From: JAJFUV01 sp964561215
GTDB lineage: Bacteria > Acidobacteriota > Terriglobia > Bryobacterales > Bryobacteraceae
Reading direction: 5' to 3'
Length of the DNA stretch: 64,000 bases
NCBI GenBank assembly: GCA_964561215.1
Contig: CAZLOS010000005.1
Location: 1-64,000 of the forward strand
In this document: one piece after another, positions 42,516 to 52,028 of the stretch
How the letters are laid out: every line of letters starts with the position of its first letter
How positions within the stretch are numbered: position 1 is the stretch's first letter
Notes under the pieces: generated by a model
What the model was told of the DNA's origin: nothing
Databases searched by the model: none
The model's input: only the letters and a program-made list of their open reading frames with translations
Made by a program: the position numbers and the translations under genes

Positions 42516-43841
42516 TTACGCTCGCGCGAGCTCCCCGGCGTGTTTCTGAATGCGCAGGATGGCTTCGGCAATCTGTTCCATGTGCGCCCGATCGGAAACG
42601 AAAGTGGCTGGCGATACCCAGACGACTTCCTGGCACAGGCGATCGTTTACGGGAAGCTGGTTGCGCTCCTCCAACTGCGCCAGCCGCTGCTTGGAGTAGA
42701 TCCGCCGGTAGCCGCGCGAGTTCAGCGCGTTCTTCAGATAGCGCCGCTTGTTGAGCGGGTCGTAGCCGTCTCCGGCCGGCACGCGCTCGGCACCGAGCGC
42801 TTTCAGGAACTTCTCCCTGGACATACCGGCGAAGCGCTCGTTGTTGTAACGGAAAATCAGCCCGTGATAGACGTTGCGCGTGCAGCCCGGATACATGGCC
42901 GCGGGGTGGATGCCCGGGATCTCCTTCAACATGCTGGTGAGATACCGCGCATTCTGCTCGCGGTGCTGCGTCTGCTTTTCCAGGCGCTCCAATTGCGTGG
43001 AGAGCACGGCGGCCTGGAACTCCGTCATCAGGAACTTGGTGCCGTGCATCACGTCGACGTAGTTCTTATTGTGCTGGCCCGTCCCGTTCCAGTGATACGC
43101 GAAGCACTTCTCGTACAGGTCGTCATCGTTGGTGATGATGGCCCCGCCTTCTCCGCAATTGAGGTTCTTGGAGGCCTGGAAGCTGAAGCAGCCGGTGGCC
43201 CCGTAGGAACCAGCCTTTTTGCCGCGCCACTCGGACAGATGCGATTGGCAAGTATCTTCGACCACCGGGATATTGCGCGCCTTGGAGACCTTCATGATCT
43301 CGTCCAGGTCCGCCACGTTGCCCGCCAGGTGCACGGGGATCATTGCCACCGTATCCTTGGTGATCGCCGCATCGATCTTGCGGGCATCGATCTGCGCCGT
43401 CTCGATGTCCGAATCGACGAAGACGGGCAGAGCGTACATATTGAGGATCACGTTCAGCGTGGCCACGAAGGTGTAAGGCGCCAGCAGGACTTCGTCCCCG
43501 GGGCCCACGCCCAACGCCGCCAGCGAGGTCTGCAGCGCGGCCGTTCCGCTGGATGTGGCCAGGCAGTGCTTGGTCCCCGTAAGCTGGGCGTACGTTTCCT
43601 CGAAACGCTTGACGTTGTCGCCGTTGCCACGGAACCAGTGGCCGCTGCGGACCACCTCCGCCAGGGCCTTCTCTTCTTTCTCGTCGAAGATCGGCCAGGA
43701 GCCGGAAGGCCGCGCGAACAGGGGCGTTCCTCCCAGCAGAGCGGGCTTGCCCGGAGCAAGTTTGACCGTGCCTCCCCGCGCCAGACCCAATCCCGCCGCC
43801 GACCCGGCAGCCAGCATACCTCTACGCGTCAAGTCGCCCAT
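42516..43841 (-). CDS. DegT/DnrJ/EryC1/StrS aminotransferase with a Tat-like signal
   Basis: 441 residues from ATG 43841, chosen because GGAG lies eight bases before it; an in-frame TTG at 43847 is less likely. PLP-dependent fold type I enzyme: 'LATSSGTAALQTSLAAL', 'EDTCQSHLSEW', and the PLP lysine in 'FSFQASKNLNCGEGG'. Family members aminate nucleotide-linked keto-sugars or related carbonyls. It opens with 'DLTRRGMLAAGSAAGLGLARGG', a twin-arginine signal, odd for an enzyme whose substrates are cytosolic. No sugar-nucleotide genes adjoin it. Confidence 0.9.
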   Translation of the reverse strand: MGDLTRRGMLAAGSAAGLGLARGGTVKLAPGKPALLGGTPLFARPSGSWPIFDEKEEKALAEVVRSGHWFRGNGDNVKRFEETYAQLTGTKHCLATSSGTAALQTSLAALGVGPGDEVLLAPYTFVATLNVILNMYALPVFVDSDIETAQIDARKIDAAITKDTVAMIPVHLAGNVADLDEIMKVSKARNIPVVEDTCQSHLSEWRGKKAGSYGATGCFSFQASKNLNCGEGGAIITNDDDLYEKCFAYHWNGTGQHNKNYVDVMHGTKFLMTEFQAAVLSTQLERLEKQTQHREQNARYLTSMLKEIPGIHPAAMYPGCTRNVYHGLIFRYNNERFAGMSREKFLKALGAERVPAGDGYDPLNKRRYLKNALNSRGYRRIYSKQRLAQLEERNQLPVNDRLCQEVVWVSPATFVSDRAHMEQIAEAILRIQKHAGELARA

Positions 43842-43906
43842 GAACAACTCTCCTCGGCCCCATTATGTTACAGAAACGGCGCGATGCTAAGAGAACTTCC
43901 CATCGA

Positions 43907-46900
43907 TTACTTTCTGTATGAAAGCAATCGCACCGGGCCGTGCAGGCCGTTCAGGTCGATCGCGCCGAGCAGTTGGCGCTGGTTGGCCACCGCACGCGCG
44001 TTGGCATCGGAATTGGCGACCACGATGCGCAGCCGGTTCTCGCCGGGCCGCACCAGTTTCGTCACGTCGAAGCGGAACGGCTTCCAGACGCGCTCGCCCG
44101 CTTTCACCCCGTTCACCCACACTTCGGCGGTCACTCCGACTTCGCCCAGATCGAGCCACACTTGCGCACCCGGCGCAGACCCGGCGAACGTGAAAGTGCG
44201 TTCGTAGCTGGCCTTGCCCGAGTAATTCGCCAAGCCCGTGCGTGTCCACGGCCCCAGATGATAGAGCGCCTCTCCCATACTGAAGTACAACGGCGCCATG
44301 AGTTCCTGGCCCGCCGGCAACCGCAAAGCAACGGCGCCGCCGTGCACGGCCACCTTGCCGGCCACGGGTTTCGACTCGATGCCATTGACATAGACGGTAG
44401 CGCCCGGCGGCGCGTCGACCGCTGTCGCGGCCGGAGGAACGGCGGCACGGTACCAGCGGTAGCCGCGCGCCTTCTCGATTTGCGGCAGCACCGGCTCGGA
44501 GTTCACCGCGAGGTCGCGCGGCACGCCGCCATCCGTATTCAACAACCGAAGGTAGAAGCCCAGGCGCCCTTCGCGTTCCAGCTTCACCAGCAGTTCGTTC
44601 CATCCCTTGCGCAACGAGACGCGCTCCCGCCGGGCGAAGGCGGCGCGGTTGGCCCGGTAGCCGGGCATGTCGTGAAACGCCATGACGAGCTTCTGGTTGA
44701 ACCACACCTTGGCTGTGTCGGCGGCTAGATCCAGGTCCGCATCGCGATCTACTGGCGAGTAGATGTAAGTGACTGCGAATCCGACATCGCCGACGGCGCT
44801 CTTGGGGAACGCATTGAGGAGATCGCTGACGAAGTACTCCTCGGGCGAGGGGTACGGCTGGTACTCGCGCCACCACAGGGTGCGCCCATCCGGGGTCGTG
44901 TAGGACTTGGCGAGATCGACTTTACCTTCGCCCTCCGGACCGCACTTCATGGCGAAGCCCTGATGATGGCGCGCGGTGAAGTGGCCCAACGTGCGCCAGC
45001 GGGTAATGGTGAAGCGCTCGCTCGCGAGCCACTGGTCGCGCCAGGAGCCGTCGTCGAAATCGCGCTTGTGCCAACCGGCTTCGAGGCCCGCGCCCTCGGG
45101 ATCGAGCATCGTGCGTGCGTACGGGACTTCGACCGTTTCCGCGAGCGGCCGGAAGCGCCACCCGTCGTTGGGCAGAACGACGGTAGACGCCGTGCCGGAG
45201 GGTTCGCGCGAGACGGGCGCTCCGCCGCTGCCGAACACGACGTAGTACGCCTCCCACGGCGCAAATTCGAGATTCAGTCTCTTCGCCGTGCCCGCGAGGG
45301 CCGTGCGGGCGCCGCCGTCGGCATCCCATTTCTCGGGTGCACCCGAACCGGTGAGCTTCACTGTGATCCGCTGCGCGTCAGGCGAATCGTTCACGATGAA
45401 GTAATAGTCGGAACCGTTCGCGGTGCGCTTCTGGTAGCGAAATGGCCTGGCATCGCCCGACAGGACCTTGAAATCTTTCGGCGCCCGCCGCTCCAGGATC
45501 TCCACCACGCGGGCCAGGTCGTTGCCGACGAACACGCCGCGCCCGTCCTCGAATACTTCCTTCACCAACTTGGCCAGCGCCGGATCGCCGCGGCCGGACT
45601 CCATGGAGATGGTCGGCAGGAAACCGGTGGCGATGACCAGGCCGCCCGACCGCGCGAATTCCGCGATGCGCTCCATGGCGCCGCGGCGGATGGTGGTCAT
45701 CGGCGGCAACACGATGGCACGGAAACTCTCCGGCCCGATCTGGATGCGCTCGCCCTCGATCTTGGCCCGGCCGAGGAAATAGTCGTCGGCGACGTCGAAA
45801 TCCCAGTGCGATTCGACCAAACGGTCCATCAGCTTCGAGTAGTGCTCTTCGGTGATCTCGGCCGAATTACGCCAGTAGAAATCGTAGGCCGGCGGGCTGT
45901 CGGAATCGAGCGGGTTGCGGCGCGGACCCGTACGTCCGAAATCCCACTTCTTTTCGTTGAACATCACGTCCGAGTTGGCCCACACGGTGACCAGCGGGTG
46001 GTACAGCAGCACGGGCGCCACGTGATGTCCCTGCGAGTTCATGTAGCTGATGCGCCGGCCGTAGTCGGCGTAGTGGTGGAAGTAGTTCCAGAAGGGCTGG
46101 CGCCAATCCCAGACCGGCGGGAAGTCGACGATCTTCTTGCCGTAGTCGAACCACGGCGTCAGGATTGTGGCGCCCCACACACCCACCATGTTCGTGCCCA
46201 GCCGCATCTTCTGCGGACTGATGTAGGAGTGCTGCCCCTGCAGGATCTGGTTTTCGCACCAGAAGGGCCGCTCCAGGAAGTGCGCCACCGAGGCGGTCTC
46301 CTTGAAGTGGCGCGGCGAATCGGCCCAGTTGTAAAGCGCGTCGATGCCGGGAATGCTCATCATGCGCTGGCAGCGCATGAAATCGCCCTGGAACGCGGCG
46401 GCGGCGAGCAGGGATTCCTCCCACTCGTGGCCCGTGAGAAGCACCTTGCGTTCCTTGAGCCAGTCGCTCACCTGCCCCCAATAGTTGACCGCGTAAAGTT
46501 CGGCCACCACGTCCAGGTAGTCGCATCGAACTTTCTCGGTGAGCTTGCCGCCGTCATAAGGCAGCAGCGGCAGATACTTCTCGATGCGGTAGCCCTTCAT
46601 TTTGGCGAAGGTGTCGAACAGGCCGGGCGTCCAGGCGATGCGGTGCCCGTATTCGCCTTCGTGGTCCGAGACGACCGAGGTGATCACCGAACCGAAGTAC
46701 GGCTTGAACTGCTTGTAGTGTTCGTCGAGAACCATGCGGATGTACTCGGCGACGGCGTCGCGGTTCATCAGGTCGATATAGCCGCGCCACATAGGCCGGT
46801 CTTCCATCTGGAACACCATGGCGCGCCAGCGGCCAGCGGGCGTCCGCCAGCGGAACGCCGAACCGCGGATGGCGTCGGTGACAACCTGCAGGGTCTCCTC

Positions 46901-47431
46901 GATGAAAGCGCCCTTGGCGTCAAGTTGACCGGCGACGGCGATGAAGGGCTTGTTCAAGCCTTCGATCACGATTTCACCGGGACCGCTCAGATCACGCTCG
47001 ACGTAAGCCAGGCGGCGGCGGATCCAATCGGGATTCTTGCGCAGCACGTGGCTCTGCGGAGGTTCCAGGTTCCAGACGTCGCGATAATCGCCCTGGGGCC
47101 AACCGTAGTCGGTGATGAAGCCGACCGAAACGCCCTGTTTCTTCCCCTCTTCGAGCGCAGCACGCATGCCGTCCATCCACTCCTTGCTCATCCACGGCGT
47201 GCGGAGGCCGTCGAAGCCGAACACGTACGCACCGTACACCTTCTGTTCGGCCATCACGCGCACCTGGCGGCGGACTTCGTCCGGCTGGATGCGTTCCACC
47301 CAGCTCCAGTACGGCGCGATGCTGTACTGCCGCGGGGGATCGGTGAACTGCTTGTGCCAGCTCTCGACGTTCGCTTGCGCGAAGGCGAGGCCGGCAGAGA
47401 AAACGATGGTGAGAACACCGAGCGGCTTCAT
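43907..47431 (-). CDS. Large exported glycoside hydrolase, alpha-L-rhamnosidase-like (GH106-like)
   Basis: 1174 residues with a signal peptide (LGVLTIVFSAGLAFA). Residues ~25-600 form the (beta/alpha)8 catalytic region: 'YSIAPYWSWVERIQPDEVRRQV', 'GAYVFGFDGL', 'VSVGFITDYGWPQGDY', 'SVVSDHEGEYG', 'WEESLLAAAAFQGDF', 'PPVWDWRQPFWNYF'. Then beta-sandwich domains, the last of which ('AQVWLDLGEVGVTAEVWVNGVKAGERVWKPFRFDVTKLVRPGENRLRI') is the galactose-binding-like module of GH2/GH106 enzymes. Removal of rhamnose from plant or bacterial glycans is the best guess. It is divergently placed 39 bases from the next gene. Confidence 0.82.
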   Translation of the reverse strand: MKPLGVLTIVFSAGLAFAQANVESWHKQFTDPPRQYSIAPYWSWVERIQPDEVRRQVRVMAEQKVYGAYVFGFDGLRTPWMSKEWMDGMRAALEEGKKQGVSVGFITDYGWPQGDYRDVWNLEPPQSHVLRKNPDWIRRRLAYVERDLSGPGEIVIEGLNKPFIAVAGQLDAKGAFIEETLQVVTDAIRGSAFRWRTPAGRWRAMVFQMEDRPMWRGYIDLMNRDAVAEYIRMVLDEHYKQFKPYFGSVITSVVSDHEGEYGHRIAWTPGLFDTFAKMKGYRIEKYLPLLPYDGGKLTEKVRCDYLDVVAELYAVNYWGQVSDWLKERKVLLTGHEWEESLLAAAAFQGDFMRCQRMMSIPGIDALYNWADSPRHFKETASVAHFLERPFWCENQILQGQHSYISPQKMRLGTNMVGVWGATILTPWFDYGKKIVDFPPVWDWRQPFWNYFHHYADYGRRISYMNSQGHHVAPVLLYHPLVTVWANSDVMFNEKKWDFGRTGPRRNPLDSDSPPAYDFYWRNSAEITEEHYSKLMDRLVESHWDFDVADDYFLGRAKIEGERIQIGPESFRAIVLPPMTTIRRGAMERIAEFARSGGLVIATGFLPTISMESGRGDPALAKLVKEVFEDGRGVFVGNDLARVVEILERRAPKDFKVLSGDARPFRYQKRTANGSDYYFIVNDSPDAQRITVKLTGSGAPEKWDADGGARTALAGTAKRLNLEFAPWEAYYVVFGSGGAPVSREPSGTASTVVLPNDGWRFRPLAETVEVPYARTMLDPEGAGLEAGWHKRDFDDGSWRDQWLASERFTITRWRTLGHFTARHHQGFAMKCGPEGEGKVDLAKSYTTPDGRTLWWREYQPYPSPEEYFVSDLLNAFPKSAVGDVGFAVTYIYSPVDRDADLDLAADTAKVWFNQKLVMAFHDMPGYRANRAAFARRERVSLRKGWNELLVKLEREGRLGFYLRLLNTDGGVPRDLAVNSEPVLPQIEKARGYRWYRAAVPPAATAVDAPPGATVYVNGIESKPVAGKVAVHGGAVALRLPAGQELMAPLYFSMGEALYHLGPWTRTGLANYSGKASYERTFTFAGSAPGAQVWLDLGEVGVTAEVWVNGVKAGERVWKPFRFDVTKLVRPGENRLRIVVANSDANARAVANQRQLLGAIDLNGLHGPVRLLSYRK

Positions 47432-47470
47432 GACCAGACCATGGTATCCCAGGCTCGCGGCAAGTCGATA

Positions 47471-48853
47471 ATGGGAGGGATGCGACTACTCCTTGCGCTG
47501 GCGGCTCTGCCCCTCTTAGGACAGACACCCGCTACTAAGGAAGGCCTGATCCTGGTGCCTCGCCAGGAGCCATCGAACCGAGTGCGGGTGGAGGAGCCGT
47601 TGCCGATACCACCCACACCGCGGTTCACGCTCGAAGGGGTCGCGCGATCTTCCGCCAACCATTCGCGATTGTTCGCACCTGGCACGATTATCACGGTTTA
47701 CGGCGACAACCTCGCACCCGCGAATTGGTGCGGCGTGGAATTGTCGCAAAAGCCGCCCTATCCGCTGGAAGTCTGCGGCGTGCGCGTGCTGGTTGGCGAG
47801 AGCCAGGCGGGCCTGCTGTATGCGGGGCCGAAGCAGATCAACCTGATGCTTCCCGCCGATGCGCCCACGCTCGGCACCGCACCCATGCGCGTCTGCGTGC
47901 GCGAGGTGTGCAGCGATCCGGTGGAGCTGCGCTTCAGCGTACGCAAGATCTTCCTGAAGGTGGACGGCGAGGCTTACCTACACATGCCGGTGTGGATCGA
48001 CGTGGAACATCCAACGTCGTATGAGTTCCTTTACCCGTGCATGAATCGGCCAGGGACCGTCGCCAACGCGTCCCTGGAGGTCCGGTACAATGGACGACCA
48101 CTTGCAGCGCGGGCTCAACCCATCTACCTGGGGCGCATACTGAATGGGTCGAGTTGCATGGCGGCTGGCCGTTCCAGTGCGGGAAGAGTCCCATTGCATA
48201 TGCTCTATCCCATCGATAGACCGGGAGTTTATTCGGTCAAGTTGACAACATACGGGGAAACCCTTTGTGAATCCGATTGGATGGACATCGTTGTCGAACC
48301 GTTCTCCGCGGCGCTGCGCGAAGGTTGGCTTCGATCGATAGACGAACGGATCGGATCCGCTTCGCCGGAAGAATTGGCCGCCGTCATCCTGCCGGACATG
48401 CTTTCGTATCCGGATGAGAAGGCGCTCCTGCGCGTGGTCCGGCTGACGCGGCACCGGAATGAGATGGTGAGCGAGTTCGCCCGCCAATCGCTCGCCGTCT
48501 TCGACGAGGACATCATCCGGCGGACGATCCCCGCCGAACGCCTCGCTGAACTCTGCCCGCCGCGAGGCTTCTGCAGGGCGGAAGCGCCGGACAGCCTCCC
48601 CATCGTGCAACAGAAGGTCGCTCCGGAATACACCGAGGAGGCGCGCCGGGCGGGACGTGAGGGAGCGGTGTTGCTGCGCGTACAAGTCGATGCCTCAGGC
48701 AAGGTCGCCAGCACAAGCCTGATGCGGTCTCTCGGGCTGGGCCTGGATGAAAAAGCCTTCGAAGCAGTGAAGAAATGGAAGTTCGCGCCCGGCACGCGGA
48801 AAGGCCAGCCAGTCGGCGCGGAGGTCTTGGTCGCAGTGGAGTTCAGGCTATAA
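47471..48853 (+). CDS. Exported TIGR03437-like module fused to a TonB C-terminal domain
   Basis: 460 residues. ATG 47471 is used, with ATG 47480 as an alternative; GGGAGGG sits between the two and is badly spaced for either. Signal peptide (MRLLLALAALPLLGQ), then a Solibacter-type module at ~50-160 ('GTIITVYGDNLAPANWCGVELSQ', 'GLLYAGPKQINLMLPADAP'), a middle helical region (~290-350), and a TonB C-terminal domain at ~375-460 ('VAPEYTEEARRAGREGAVLLRVQVDASGKV', 'LGLDEKAFEAVKKWKFAPG'). It has no inner-membrane anchor beyond the signal, so it is unlikely to be a classical energy transducer. The pairing of the two domains is unusual. Confidence 0.8.
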   Translation: MGGMRLLLALAALPLLGQTPATKEGLILVPRQEPSNRVRVEEPLPIPPTPRFTLEGVARSSANHSRLFAPGTIITVYGDNLAPANWCGVELSQKPPYPLEVCGVRVLVGESQAGLLYAGPKQINLMLPADAPTLGTAPMRVCVREVCSDPVELRFSVRKIFLKVDGEAYLHMPVWIDVEHPTSYEFLYPCMNRPGTVANASLEVRYNGRPLAARAQPIYLGRILNGSSCMAAGRSSAGRVPLHMLYPIDRPGVYSVKLTTYGETLCESDWMDIVVEPFSAALREGWLRSIDERIGSASPEELAAVILPDMLSYPDEKALLRVVRLTRHRNEMVSEFARQSLAVFDEDIIRRTIPAERLAELCPPRGFCRAEAPDSLPIVQQKVAPEYTEEARRAGREGAVLLRVQVDASGKVASTSLMRSLGLGLDEKAFEAVKKWKFAPGTRKGQPVGAEVLVAVEFRL

Positions 48854-48879
48854 GCGCATGGCGTGCGAAGCCACTTGCG

Positions 48880-50751
48880 CTATTTGCGGCGCAGAACGTC
48901 GGACACTTCGATCTTGTTCTTCTCGAGCGTCACGCCCAAGGCGCGATCGAGGGCGGCGCGGGCCTTGGCGTAATTGCCCCTCGCGATCACCTCGGTGGTG
49001 CGCGCTTGCGACAGGTCGCGCTGGTTCTGGATGACGAAGTAGCTCGTCGAAGCGCCCACGGCGTAACGCTCGCGCTCGGCGTCGAGCGCTTCCTGCTGTA
49101 GTTGCCTGGTTTCGACCGCCGCCTGGTACGCCGTGCGGGCGCGCTTGAGCGCGATGAGCGCGCTCTCGATCTCCAGCCGCACCTGCTGTTCCGTGTTGCG
49201 CAGGCGGACCTGCGATTGCCGGATCTCCAACTGGTCGCGCACCACGTCGGCCTGGGCCACGCGGTTGCTCAGCGGGATGTTCAACTGGAACCCGACGCTG
49301 TAGTTGGGAAAGTTGCGCGCGAGTAGTTGCGAGAGCAGCGTGCCGGCGCCGCCAAGATAGAAGGGGTTGGCGCCCGCGGCCGCACCCAGCAGGTTAGCCT
49401 GCCCGGCCAGGGCGTTGTTCTGCAGTCCCGCGATCACATCCAGCGACGGCAGCAACGCGTTCTTCGAGGCTGCCAGGCTGATTTCCGAGTTGGCGATCTG
49501 CAGGTGCGCTTGCGCGAGATCGGGCCGGATCTTGTAAGCTCCGGCGACCAACTCCTCCACGGGCCGCACGTCGTCCTGGGGAGGGATTTCGATATGGTCG
49601 AGCGGCACGATGCGAAGCGCGCGCAGGCGATCATCGTTGAGCCCGTTGCGCGTGAGCACTTTCTTCAGCACCAGTTCCTGCTGCATGAGCAGGCTTTCGG
49701 AATTGGTGAGGTCCTGCCGGCTGCGCGCCACTTCGGCCTGCGCGCGCTTCACCTCGATCGGCGCCAGCGTCCCGGCTTCCACCTGCACGCGGTTGTTCTC
49801 CAGCAGCTTTTCCGCCACCGTGAGGCTATCGCGTTTCACGCGCACATCCTCGTTCAGGCTGACCAGGTCCCAGTAAAGCCTGATAACGGAAGCCGCGGTG
49901 GCCATGACCTGCTGCCGGAAAACGTTCTCCGACACGGCGCGGTTGTTGCGCGCAATGCGGATGTAACGCTGATTCACGGCCAGGCGGAAGCCCTGTAACA
50001 GGCGCTGCGTCACGCTGACTCCGGCAGTGGCCGTGGTGTACGGATTGTAGTCCGGCCGGATCCAATTCGCGCTCAACCTCTCGCTGGAATAGCCGGCGGC
50101 AAAAGTGGTGCCGGTGGCAAAGCCTTTCTGCACGCCGAAAGTACCAGCCAGATCGTTGAGCACCACCGGATTCACACCGTAGCTCGACAGCGTGTTTTGC
50201 AGATTGGATTCGTGACTCCAGTCGAGCTGGCCCGTTAGCGTCGGCTCAAAAACCGGCAGCTTCGGACCGGCGCTCGTGGCGTTCGCGCCGACTACCGAGA
50301 GGTTCGTCTCCTGCTGCGCGATGCCGCCCAACTCGCCGATGTTCGGCGAAATGGAGCCGGACGGCGTGAAACCGCCCACGTTGGTGAGCAGCGGCGCTCC
50401 GGGGCCACCCACGCCCGCGGGCAATTCGCGGACGCTCAACGGTACGCCGCGCAAAGTGCCGCCGCCCTGCGCGCGGGCTACATCCGTCTCGGCAATGGCC
50501 GGCCCGTAACGCTGCAGTTCGATGTCGAGATTGTTTTCTAGTGCCAGAGCCAGCGCATCGTCGAGCGACAGGTAGACCTGTCCCGCTTTCACCAGCGAGT
50601 AGATGCGCTCGGAATTCGCGAAGCTCGTTTCCGAAACGGACTTCGGCGAGTAAGGGCGCAGCAGCCCACCGCGCGCGGATGGTTCTATCTTCACTTGCCC
50701 CCAGCCCTGGATGGCGAGCAGAAGAGCGGGAATCAGGATGGCCTTCCTCAT
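48880..50751 (-). CDS. TolC-family outer-membrane efflux protein
   Basis: 623 residues, outer-membrane duct of the RND pump encoded just upstream. Signal peptide (MRKAILIPALLLAIQGWGQ). Two TolC-type helical hairpins are visible: 'LSLDDALALALENNLDIELQRYG' and 'EELVAGAYKIRPDLAQAHLQIANSEISLAASKNALLPSLDVIAG', and the second repeat's 'VGFQLNIPLSNRVAQADVVRDQLEIRQSQVRLR'. Longer than the usual ~450-500 because of an N-terminal insertion of low-complexity G/P/S-rich sequence. It follows the adaptor gene by two bases. Confidence 0.92.
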   Translation of the reverse strand: MRKAILIPALLLAIQGWGQVKIEPSARGGLLRPYSPKSVSETSFANSERIYSLVKAGQVYLSLDDALALALENNLDIELQRYGPAIAETDVARAQGGGTLRGVPLSVRELPAGVGGPGAPLLTNVGGFTPSGSISPNIGELGGIAQQETNLSVVGANATSAGPKLPVFEPTLTGQLDWSHESNLQNTLSSYGVNPVVLNDLAGTFGVQKGFATGTTFAAGYSSERLSANWIRPDYNPYTTATAGVSVTQRLLQGFRLAVNQRYIRIARNNRAVSENVFRQQVMATAASVIRLYWDLVSLNEDVRVKRDSLTVAEKLLENNRVQVEAGTLAPIEVKRAQAEVARSRQDLTNSESLLMQQELVLKKVLTRNGLNDDRLRALRIVPLDHIEIPPQDDVRPVEELVAGAYKIRPDLAQAHLQIANSEISLAASKNALLPSLDVIAGLQNNALAGQANLLGAAAGANPFYLGGAGTLLSQLLARNFPNYSVGFQLNIPLSNRVAQADVVRDQLEIRQSQVRLRNTEQQVRLEIESALIALKRARTAYQAAVETRQLQQEALDAERERYAVGASTSYFVIQNQRDLSQARTTEVIARGNYAKARAALDRALGVTLEKNKIEVSDVLRRK

Positions 50752-50753
50752 CG

Positions 50754-52028
50754 CTATCGCCTCTTCGCGGGCCGGGACGCCGCGTCCTCCGGCGGCGCCT
50801 CGCGCTTCACCAGGACAGGCCGGACTTCCGCGCCTTCCTTCACGTCGTCACCCGGCGAAGTTGCCACATACTCATCGCCTTTGAGGCCGGCCCGTATTTC
50901 GGTAAACGTACCGTAGTCACGCCCGACCTCAACTTTCTGAAAATGCACCCGGTTGCCCGCCACCACGGCCACCTGCGTACCGTCGGCGCGCACCACCAGC
51001 GCGTCGCCGGGGATGAGGACCGACGGCGCGGCGGCCACCTGGAACAGGCGCACTTGGGCGTACATATTCGGCAGCAGCACGCCGTCGGAATTCGCCACCT
51101 GCACCTCGGCCGGCAGCGTACGCGTGGCGGCGTCCAGCGCATTGGCCGTGCGCGAAACGTGACCCTCGAATTTCCGTCCGCCGAGTTCCTGCAAGGTCAC
51201 CTCGGCGCGCTGGCCCACCCGGATGAACGGCGCGCTCGATTGCGGCACGTCCACCATGATGCGCAGCGTGCCGATTTGCGCCACGCGAAACAGCGGCGGC
51301 CCACCGCCCGGAGACACCAGCGACCCGATGTCTACGTTGCGCGCGGTAACGATGCCGGCGAACGGCGCGGCGATCTTCGTGAAAGCGCGAAGCTCGATCA
51401 GGCGTCGCAGGTTGGCTTCGCTCGAGCGGATGTTGTCTTCGGCCACCCGGACGGCAGCTTGGGCGGCTTCGGCCGAGGCCTGCTGGCGCTCGTAGTCGGC
51501 ATCCTTCTGGTCGGCCTCCTGGCGCGATACGACGCCCTTAGCCACCAGCACACGCCAGCGTTCGGCGGTCACCTTGGCCAGCTTGAGGTTGGCTTCCGCC
51601 TGCCGCAGGTTGTGGCGCGCGCCGGAGAGCGTGCTGTTGGCTTGCTGCAGACCGGCTTCGGCCTGACGGACTTGCTGGTCCAGTTCCGGCGCCTCGATCT
51701 CCGCCATTAACTGCCCCTTCGAAACGTGGTCGCCGATGTCCACCAGCCGGCGTTTCACGTAGCCCGAGGCGCGGGCCTGTATGAGGGCTTCCGTAATCGG
51801 GGTGATATTGCCTGGCAACATCAGGTCGGTGGTGGCCGGCGACTTGGCCGCCTGTCCGACCATCACTTGCGGGATGGCGGTTTGATCCTGTTCGGCTGCG
51901 CGAACCAGGCCCCGCATGCGCTCCCGCCTCGGCAGGTAGCCCACCGCGAAGAGCACGCCCAAAACAACTACGATCAGGAAACCGGCCAGCGCCGCGCGCC
52001 GGCGGGATGAATGGTCACTTGAGTTCAC
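50754..52028 (-). CDS. RND efflux periplasmic adaptor (HlyD/MFP family)
   Basis: 424 residues. An N-terminal membrane anchor (AALAGFLIVVVLGVLFAVGYL), then barrel-sandwich halves ('ASGYVKRRLVDIGDHVSKGQLMAEIEAPELDQQV' and 'IAAPFAGIVTARNVDIGSLVSPGGGPPLFRVAQ') on either side of a long coiled-coil hairpin rich in A, Q and E. The C-terminal beta-barrel has 'LLPNMYAQVRL'. Links the inner-membrane pump to the TolC duct. Its start overlaps the pump gene stop by four bases (ATGA). Confidence 0.93.
   Translation of the reverse strand: MNSSDHSSRRRAALAGFLIVVVLGVLFAVGYLPRRERMRGLVRAAEQDQTAIPQVMVGQAAKSPATTDLMLPGNITPITEALIQARASGYVKRRLVDIGDHVSKGQLMAEIEAPELDQQVRQAEAGLQQANSTLSGARHNLRQAEANLKLAKVTAERWRVLVAKGVVSRQEADQKDADYERQQASAEAAQAAVRVAEDNIRSSEANLRRLIELRAFTKIAAPFAGIVTARNVDIGSLVSPGGGPPLFRVAQIGTLRIMVDVPQSSAPFIRVGQRAEVTLQELGGRKFEGHVSRTANALDAATRTLPAEVQVANSDGVLLPNMYAQVRLFQVAAAPSVLIPGDALVVRADGTQVAVVAGNRVHFQKVEVGRDYGTFTEIRAGLKGDEYVATSPGDDVKEGAEVRPVLVKREAPPEDAASRPAKRR

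Noticed and set aside
44963..47470. Very long plus-strand open frame running through the rhamnosidase-like gene into the TIGR03437-TonB gene
   Set aside because: GC-rich antisense frame with no domain; the real plus-strand protein starts at 47471.
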